A stretch of 6,481 nt of DNA from Phoenicimicrobium sp964438695 (lineage in GTDB: Bacteria; Atribacterota; Phoenicimicrobiia; Phoenicimicrobiales; Phoenicimicrobiaceae). This document shows, one piece after another, positions 1-4,798 of the stretch (positions are counted from its first letter, which is position 1; every line of letters starts with the position of its first letter). The DNA lies in contig CAYTKP010000040.1 of assembly GCA_964438695.1 (NCBI GenBank), positions 1-6,481 on the forward strand, given 5' to 3'. Position numbers and translations under genes: made by a program. Under the pieces are notes generated by a model. The model made no database searches and was not told the origin of the DNA. It was given only the letters and a program-made list of their open reading frames with translations.

Positions 1-318
1 GCCCCAAAATCCAGAGCTTTGAGACGTTCAGAGATTCATGAAATCATAGTTACAGATGAGAAACAAGCCGGTCCAGGAAAGCAAGTCAACCACATTGGAT
101 ACATAGCGTTCGTCGAAATCATTGAGGGCGGAGTGGTAGTGACAGGAGACTCTGTCAGAGTATCAGCAAACAACTCGAAGATAGGAACAGTTGTGGGTTT
201 CGATGAAACTCACATGCCAAATCACCAGAACATAGTTATTTTCAGTGAAAAGATAACAACAGGTGAGGACATGAACATCGAATTGAACGATCTCGTTCTC
301 TTCTGGCGTGAAGACTAA
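1..318 (+). CDS. Uncharacterised small beta-rich protein, 5' end outside window
   Basis: The reading frame is open from base 1 and ends at TAA 316-318, giving 105 visible residues. A TTG at 19 could be taken as a start, but no ribosome binding site precedes it and the frame continues upstream, so I treat the gene as cut by the window edge. The protein is rich in alternating hydrophobic residues and short turns, suggesting a small beta barrel or sandwich. Conspicuous motifs are GYIAFVEIIEGGVVVTGD and GFDETHMPNHQNIV, the latter with two histidines, an aspartate and a glutamate. No signal peptide or membrane segment is visible. It resembles what I remember of the DUF6917 family of unknown function, but I could not verify this. 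It lies 17 bases upstream of the PLP enzyme gene, so the two are probably co-transcribed. It could be a small accessory subunit of a neighbouring enzyme, but that is only inference from position. Function unknown. Confidence 0.75.
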   Translation, partial: APKSRALRRSEIHEIIVTDEKQAGPGKQVNHIGYIAFVEIIEGGVVVTGDSVRVSANNSKIGTVVGFDETHMPNHQNIVIFSEKITTGEDMNIELNDLVLFWRED

Positions 319-320
319 AT

Positions 321-328
321 AGGAGGTG
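321..328 (+). promoter_or_regulatory. Strong ribosome binding site of the PLP enzyme gene
   Basis: AGGAGGTG lies seven bases before ATG 336. It matches the 16S rRNA anti-Shine-Dalgarno almost fully and supports the start chosen for the PLP enzyme. Confidence 0.85.
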
Positions 329-335
329 TCGAATT

Positions 336-1790
336 ATGTTTAAGAACAAGTACCATCTTTACAAACACTTAAAGCTTTCCATTCCCAAGATCTACGAGGA
401 AGCTCGAAAAGCTGCTGATGAGATTGGAATACCCAAAGAATGGCGAGGGAAATTCGGTTTGACAGGTGCAATTTCCGGAGCTCACGGGCTGATTTCTGAA
501 GAAGTTGACAAAGCGATTAGCGCTGTTGCACACGAGGTTATACCAAACAAAGTTTTTGCAGATGAGATCCGAGACATTGTCAAGGACTACTACGGGGATG
601 ATTACGACGCCGTGCTGGTGAGCACCTGTGAAGCGGCTCTTTGGTTGAGCTTTGATGTTTTAGTTTCACCACCCTTTAGCGGAAGAGGAGAGAAGTATCA
701 CAGCAGATACATAGTTCCTTACGAAAGACATCTTCACCATCACGGAGGCTATGGCAGACCTGTGCCAGGTTTCTACAAAGACATTCTCGCAGACAGGGGA
801 TGCACATCGGGAGAGCTTGGATTCTATGGAAAACGACTTGAAAATGTTGAAACCGTTATAGTTCCCATGGAAGGCGCAAGATACACAGTCCACGGCATCA
901 AGTACCATCCCACCATACTGTTAAGCGGTGTGAAGGCAGAAGAGACCGCAAGAAAGATTGAAGAAACAGCTAACAGGTACTCAGAAACATTTGCCGGAAT
1001 TTCTTCTCTCGGATACGACACGGTCGGCTATGGCTATGGAGAAAAAACTGATGACGGAGCCCCTCTTTTGCAGAAGAAACTCGGCGAGATCGCGAAGAAG
1101 TATAACGTTCCTTACATAGTTGATAACGCATGGGGAGTTCCTTTCATTGGAACAGATCCCAGAAAGACGGGAGCCTGGGTAATGACCTACAGCATGGATA
1201 AAGCGAGCGGTGCTCCCACCTGCGGACTGATCATAGGTAGAGAAGACATAATGGTATCTATCAGAAGAGCGATGGGAACACATGGTGAAAGACATGGTAC
1301 CTGGACATCTTACGGTAAAGCCGCATATGTAACTTTCGATCCTGGGAAAGAAAGCCTTGCAGGCGCTATAGCAGCACTCAAAGCTCTTAGAAACAAAGCA
1401 GACAAGTTCAAAGCGAATGTCGACAAACTTCATCAAATCACAGTGGAAGAGTTTGACAAAATAGACTCCAAGCTCAAGGGCATTTTCAAAATATCCAAAA
1501 GCTACAACTCCGCTGCCGTCGAGATTAACTACGACGAATGTTGGGAGAAAGGTGTCCCGCTTCCAATATTCTCCATTGAAGACATGTATGCAGGAACAAA
1601 TATACTGCAGGCTGGCGCGAGCGAAATGGGAATTGTTCCCACAATAGCATACGATGCAAATATCTACATCTCTCTCGGTCTCGGAACAATAGACAAGAAT
1701 GGCGACATACTTGAAGACAAAATGAGACTCGCAATTAGAGGACTTGTGAAACTCATAGAAATCGTCGCAAAATATGCCGGTCTAATTTAA
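336..1790 (+). CDS. Fold-type I PLP-dependent enzyme, reaction unknown
   Basis: This 484-residue cytosolic protein starts at ATG 336 behind an ideal ribosome binding site. It has the layout of a fold-type I pyridoxal-phosphate enzyme (aminotransferase/SelA/SepSecS/Cys-desulfurase-like superfamily). STCEAAL near residues 96-102 sits where the phosphate-binding loop is expected. IVDNAWG (261-267) supplies the aspartate D263 that would contact the pyridine nitrogen. YSMDKASGAPTCG (285-297) supplies K289, the likely Schiff-base lysine. The large domain is followed by a helix-rich small domain from about residue 340. Histidines cluster before the cofactor domain (H122, H132, HHH at 134-136), and at least one could stack on the PLP ring. 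I do not recognise a named family. Aminotransferase, racemase, lyase, aldolase and selenium/sulfur-transfer chemistry all remain open. The next gene begins 18 bases after the stop codon. Its presence beside a B12 mutase and a flavoenzyme suggests that the pathway handles an amino acid or amino-acid-like compound; this is inference. Confidence 0.88.
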   Translation: MFKNKYHLYKHLKLSIPKIYEEARKAADEIGIPKEWRGKFGLTGAISGAHGLISEEVDKAISAVAHEVIPNKVFADEIRDIVKDYYGDDYDAVLVSTCEAALWLSFDVLVSPPFSGRGEKYHSRYIVPYERHLHHHGGYGRPVPGFYKDILADRGCTSGELGFYGKRLENVETVIVPMEGARYTVHGIKYHPTILLSGVKAEETARKIEETANRYSETFAGISSLGYDTVGYGYGEKTDDGAPLLQKKLGEIAKKYNVPYIVDNAWGVPFIGTDPRKTGAWVMTYSMDKASGAPTCGLIIGREDIMVSIRRAMGTHGERHGTWTSYGKAAYVTFDPGKESLAGAIAALKALRNKADKFKANVDKLHQITVEEFDKIDSKLKGIFKISKSYNSAAVEINYDECWEKGVPLPIFSIEDMYAGTNILQAGASEMGIVPTIAYDANIYISLGLGTIDKNGDILEDKMRLAIRGLVKLIEIVAKYAGLI

Positions 1791-1793
1791 TTG

Positions 1794-1803
1794 AAGGAAG
1801 GGA
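1794..1803 (+). promoter_or_regulatory. Ribosome binding site that sets the flavoenzyme start
   Basis: AAGGAAGGGA lies five bases before ATG 1809. It decides between ATG 1809 and the in-frame TTG 1791. The TTG falls inside or before this site and has no ribosome binding site of its own. Confidence 0.7.
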
Positions 1804-1808
1804 TTGTG

Positions 1809-3098
1809 ATGCGCAAACCAAAGATCGTTGTTGTTGGAGGTGGCTGGGGCGGCTGCGCTGCTGCTGCCGCCGCTGCCAAAGCTGGTGGCGAAGTAACTCT
1901 TCTTGAAAGAACAGATATGCTTCTTGGAACAGGTCTCGTTGGTGGAATTTTCCGAAATAACGGGAGGTTCACAGCTTTAGAAGAAATGGTGGAAATGGGA
2001 GCGGATATCTTTTCTGTAATGGATAAGTGTGCGGAGCACACGGACGTCGAATTTCCCGGACACAAACACGCAAGCCTTTACAACGTGTACAAAATAGAAC
2101 CCGCCGTAAAGGAATACTTGAAGAACCTTGGTATCACAGTGATCACTCAGGCAAGAGTCACAGATATCAAGGTTGAAGGTGGAAAAATAGCCGCTGTTAT
2201 CGTGCAGGGACGCGATCCCATAACAGCCGATGCCTTTGTCGATGCCACTGGAACTTCAGCTATTCCTGGAAACTGTACAAAATATGGGAATGGTTGTGCC
2301 ATGTGTATACTCAGGTGTCACAGCTTCGGACCCCGTGTGAGCATAACAACTAAAGCCGGCGTTGAAGAATGGATTGGTAAAAAACCAGGCGGTGTCATTG
2401 GTGCAATGAGTGGATCGTGCAAGATTTTCAAAGAATCCGTGGATCCACAGATAGTCAAGGAACTGGAGGAAAAAGGAAGTGCACTTGTTCCTGTGCCAAA
2501 GGAGCTGATGGAAGAAGAAGAGATTCTTGGAATGAAAGCATGCCAGCAGTACGCTCTCAAGGAGTTCATAGAAAATCTGGTGCTTCTCGATACGGGACCT
2601 GTGAAGCTGATGACCCCGTTTTTCCCATTGGAGCGATTGAGAAAAGTCCCAGGTATGGAACGGGCAAGATATGAAGACCCGCTCAGCGGCACAAAAGGAA
2701 ACTCAATGAGATACTTTGGTTTTGCGAACTGTGAACAAACGCTTCAAGCCGTGGGTCCCGTTTCAAATCTCTTCTGCGCGGGAGAAAAAGCCGGAGCGAT
2801 GGTGGGACACACGGAGGCAATCGTGACTGGCACGCTTTCTGGACACAACGCTGTAAGACATGCCGTTGGTGAAAGCTTGGTTAAATTTCCCGATTCTCTG
2901 GCAGTTGGGGACTTCGTCAATTACGTCGTACCGGAAATGAAAAAGGAAGAGGGAAGGCAGTACAAATACACGTTCTCTGGTTCCATATATTTCAAGAGAA
3001 TGAAGGAAAAGGGACTTTACACCACAGATGTTGAAGAAATAAAAAAGAGAGTTCAGAATTCAGGATTCTCTGGCATTTTCGGTAAATCCATAATCTAA
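1809..3098 (+). CDS. TrmFO/GidA-like FAD-dependent oxidoreductase with four-cysteine cluster
   Basis: This 429-residue protein (ATG 1809; GTG 1806 and TTG 1791 are weaker alternatives) opens with a Rossmann nucleotide-binding fold. GGGWGG at residues 10-15 is the GxGxxG-type loop, and E33 closing VTLLER is the acidic residue expected to bind the FAD ribose. DATGTSAIPG (145-154) is the second FAD motif. LFCAGEKAG (321-329), followed by GTLSGHNAVRHAVG and then FPDSLAVGDFVNYV, mirrors the C-terminal FAD region of TrmFO/GidA, and the overall length also fits that group. The central part differs: cysteines 156, 163, 166 and 170 form CX6CX2CX3C, with GNGCAMCILRC at its core. This could hold a metal or iron-sulfur centre or form a redox disulfide. 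I therefore do not call it the tRNA methyltransferase TrmFO. In this operon it more likely oxidises or reduces a pathway intermediate; the substrate is unknown. A seven-alanine run (1857-1877) in the first helix is normal for a tightly packed Rossmann helix. Confidence 0.85.
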   Translation: MRKPKIVVVGGGWGGCAAAAAAAKAGGEVTLLERTDMLLGTGLVGGIFRNNGRFTALEEMVEMGADIFSVMDKCAEHTDVEFPGHKHASLYNVYKIEPAVKEYLKNLGITVITQARVTDIKVEGGKIAAVIVQGRDPITADAFVDATGTSAIPGNCTKYGNGCAMCILRCHSFGPRVSITTKAGVEEWIGKKPGGVIGAMSGSCKIFKESVDPQIVKELEEKGSALVPVPKELMEEEEILGMKACQQYALKEFIENLVLLDTGPVKLMTPFFPLERLRKVPGMERARYEDPLSGTKGNSMRYFGFANCEQTLQAVGPVSNLFCAGEKAGAMVGHTEAIVTGTLSGHNAVRHAVGESLVKFPDSLAVGDFVNYVVPEMKKEEGRQYKYTFSGSIYFKRMKEKGLYTTDVEEIKKRVQNSGFSGIFGKSII

Positions 3099-3107
3099 CT
3101 CTCATCC

Positions 3108-3116
3108 AGGAGGAGG
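3108..3116 (+). promoter_or_regulatory. Ribosome binding site that sets the permease start
   Basis: AGGAGGAGG lies nine bases before ATG 3126. The in-frame TTG at 3117 directly abuts this site, too close for initiation, so ATG 3126 is chosen. Confidence 0.8.
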
Positions 3117-3125
3117 TTGGGGAAT

Positions 3126-4508
3126 ATGGGTGCTGAAGTACAACTCACGTTGGCCCATTGGCTCTACTTGATTTTTGTAATAGCAGTGGTTGTAACAATG
3201 TTTCTCAGAAAGGACACACCGTTGATATGTATCATTGGAGCTCTCGCTGTAGGATGGGCAGTTACTGGTTCCTTTTTAGGCGGCATCCAGTCAGTTTTCA
3301 ACGCCATTGTTGTCGCCGCCATAGAACTTATTGGAATAGTAGTAGTCATATCACTGATGGTAGCCCTGTCAAAGCAGATGGAAACAAGTGGGGCCGCTGC
3401 AGTACTGATAAGAACCCTTGGACGGCCAATCAAGGGTCCGAAATCAGCATTCTGGTTCGTTGGAATCATCACCGCGATTCTGGCCTACTTCATATGGCCC
3501 ACACCAGCTGTTGCGTTGCTCGGCTCTCTACTCGTTCCTGTTGCAGTGAGCGCGGGACTGTCTCCTTTAGTCGCTGGCATTTCGATAGCCATGTTCGCGT
3601 ACGGAATCGCGCTAACAACCGACTTTGTCATTCAAGGAGCACCGACACTTGTGGCAAAGGCGGCTGGACTGGGAGTAGGAGAAGTAATGACTGCCATGGT
3701 GCCACTGATAATTGTTTGGGCATTAATAGCCATCCCTATCTCTTACTTCATGTCCATGAAGTTGAATCGGGGTTACGATCCTAAGAAAGACATGGAGATT
3801 TTCGGTTCAAGTGTTGTCAACAGTAAAAGTAGCGAACATTCATCTTTCGCTAAAACGGAAGCTGTCGTCGTTGCGTTGGCATTTTTACTTGACATTATTC
3901 TCATGCTTGTGTTTGAGCTTCGAGGAGGAGATGCAACGGCACTTTTGGGTGGTACTGCGGCTCTTCTGCTTTTGGTGTTCAGCATCCTTCAGCACAAAGG
4001 TGAAGCTTTAGAGATAGGAGTAGATTACCTCAGGGAAGGCTTCATGTTTGGAATGAAGATATTCACACCTGTTTTCATCATAGCGGCTCTTTTCTATATG
4101 GGCGGTGGACAATCGACGGCAATATTCGGCGATGCAGGTAAGCCGCTACTCTTTGATCTTAGCAACGCCCTTGCTGCAAAAGTTCCTCTGAACAGATTCG
4201 CAGTTGGACCAATGCAGGCTCTTGTTGGAGCTATAACAGGACTCGATGGTTCTGGCTTCTCGGGTTTGCCACTGGTTGGCACTCTGGCCGGCGGCTTGAG
4301 CGTGATAGCCAAAGTCAAAGCTTCTGTTCTCGCAGCGTTAGGACAACTAACGGCTGTCAACACCGGTGGTGGAACAATCGTTCCATGGGCTTTGATCGCT
4401 GTCGCAGCCGTTACTAAGACAAAACCCGAGGAGATAGCAAGAAGAAACTTTATACCGGTTATCTTAGGATTTGTTGGAGCTACGATCGCGGCAATAATTT
4501 TAATGTGA
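3126..4508 (+). CDS. Polytopic membrane permease of the ion-transporter (IT) type
   Basis: This 460-residue, very hydrophobic inner-membrane protein has about 11-12 predicted membrane segments, judged by eye. They fall near residues 8-27, 31-50, 56-82, 107-125, 128-168 (two), 186-210, 246-264, 270-288, 306-326, 360-395 (with a break), 400-430 and 441-460. A hydrophilic, probably cytoplasmic loop at about 211-245 separates two halves. Two glycine-rich stretches in the second half, GAITGLDGSGFSGLP (368-382) and AVNTGGGTIVPWA (410-422), look like the broken or re-entrant helices seen in organic-anion carriers. The first half has a matching break, FIWPTPAVALLG (122-133). This pattern fits the IT superfamily (GntP, CitM, DcuC, NhaC-like carriers), but I cannot assign a member family. 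By context it probably imports the substrate, or exchanges substrate and product, of the pathway encoded around it, driven by H+ or Na+. The stop TGA 4506-4508 is followed in frame by TAA, giving a double stop. Confidence 0.85.
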   Translation: MGAEVQLTLAHWLYLIFVIAVVVTMFLRKDTPLICIIGALAVGWAVTGSFLGGIQSVFNAIVVAAIELIGIVVVISLMVALSKQMETSGAAAVLIRTLGRPIKGPKSAFWFVGIITAILAYFIWPTPAVALLGSLLVPVAVSAGLSPLVAGISIAMFAYGIALTTDFVIQGAPTLVAKAAGLGVGEVMTAMVPLIIVWALIAIPISYFMSMKLNRGYDPKKDMEIFGSSVVNSKSSEHSSFAKTEAVVVALAFLLDIILMLVFELRGGDATALLGGTAALLLLVFSILQHKGEALEIGVDYLREGFMFGMKIFTPVFIIAALFYMGGGQSTAIFGDAGKPLLFDLSNALAAKVPLNRFAVGPMQALVGAITGLDGSGFSGLPLVGTLAGGLSVIAKVKASVLAALGQLTAVNTGGGTIVPWALIAVAAVTKTKPEEIARRNFIPVILGFVGATIAAIILM

Positions 4509-4510
4509 TA

Positions 4511-4532
4511 AAAGGGGGGATAACCCCCCTTT
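4511..4532 (+). promoter_or_regulatory. Perfect 9-bp G+C-rich hairpin between permease and mutase genes
   Basis: The arms AAAGGGGGG (4511-4519) and CCCCCCTTT (4524-4532) are exact inverted repeats around the loop ATAA. The hairpin begins two bases after the permease stop and ends 29 bases before the start of the next gene. The downstream strand reads only TTTGTCTAAGG, so there is no long uridine run. It is therefore more likely a partial terminator, attenuator or mRNA-stability element that sets different transcript levels for the two halves of the operon than a complete terminator. Structure certain; function inferred. Confidence 0.6.
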
Positions 4533-4549
4533 GTCTAAGGTTGATAGCT

Positions 4550-4556
4550 GAGGTGA
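4550..4556 (+). promoter_or_regulatory. Ribosome binding site that sets the small-subunit start
   Basis: GAGGTGA matches the anti-Shine-Dalgarno and lies five bases before GTG 4562. ATG 4556 overlaps its last base and GTG 4553 lies inside it, so GTG 4562 is preferred. Confidence 0.6.
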
Positions 4557-4561
4557 TGAGT

Positions 4562-4798
4562 GTGAACATCAGAGAGAAAATCATAGACGCGATTGATGTG
4601 GAAACAGTTATTCTATCTGAAAGCGAGGACGAGGCTCGAGAAATTGGTCTTTCATTTATGAAATCCCTTGGTTTTGATGATGTTGATGTTGTGTTTGTGG
4701 AGCACTCAGGATTTAGCGCAAGAATACGGCTCAGAACATATATCCACAGACCTGGAGATCGCTACGCGTGGCTTTCAACGGGTGGTGCTTTGAAATGA
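4562..4798 (+). CDS. Stand-alone aminomutase dimerisation-domain (OAM_dimer-like) small protein
   Basis: This 78-residue protein starts at GTG 4562 (ATG 4556 would add two residues). Its first two-thirds match the predicted fold and sequence pattern of the dimerisation domain that precedes the cobalamin domain in KamE and OraE: strand VETVILSES, helix DEAREIGLSFMKSLGF, strand DDVDVVFVEHSG, then strand FSARIRLRTYIHR. In my memory of OraE the corresponding segment runs helix-forming AAIEFAKKMNLEEVEVIN followed by a strand ending in RIELKGRV. The stop overlaps the start of the next gene as ATGA, so translation is probably coupled and the two products probably assemble into one enzyme. It is not similar to OraS, the usual small subunit of ornithine 4,5-aminomutase. 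Its likely role is subunit assembly and positioning of the B12 domain, not catalysis. An open frame continues upstream to GTG 4505 through the hairpin, but lacks a ribosome binding site there. Confidence 0.72.
   Translation: MNIREKIIDAIDVETVILSESEDEAREIGLSFMKSLGFDDVDVVFVEHSGFSARIRLRTYIHRPGDRYAWLSTGGALK
4780..4786 (+). promoter_or_regulatory. Internal ribosome binding site for the cobalamin mutase gene
   Basis: GGGTGGT inside the end of the small-subunit gene lies eight bases before ATG 4795. Together with the ATGA overlap it supports re-initiation at that ATG. Confidence 0.5.

Noticed and set aside
981..1436. Antisense 151-codon open frame
   Set aside because: It lies wholly inside the PLP enzyme gene, on the other strand, with low-complexity composition, no ribosome binding site and no recognisable domain.
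1857..1877. GCN repeat (seven alanine codons) as a mobile or unstable repeat
   Set aside because: Codons are mixed GCT/GCC and the run fits the first helix of a Rossmann fold.
2318..2692. Antisense 124-codon open frame
   Set aside because: It is a serine/proline-rich shadow of the flavoenzyme coding strand.
1809..3098. Genuine tRNA methyltransferase TrmFO
   Set aside because: The FAD regions are similar, but the central cysteine cluster and the metabolic operon context do not fit.
4511..4540. Complete rho-independent terminator
   Set aside because: The stem is good, but only TTTGTCT follows and the next gene starts within 30 bases on the same strand.
4505..4561. N-terminal extension of the small protein from GTG 4505
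   Set aside because: It would be translated through the hairpin and overlap the permease stop, and has no ribosome binding site; GAGGTGA at 4550-4556 points to GTG 4562.
4562..4798. OraS small subunit of ornithine 4,5-aminomutase
   Set aside because: It is shorter than OraS (about 120 residues) and its strand-helix-strand pattern fits the dimerisation domain instead.
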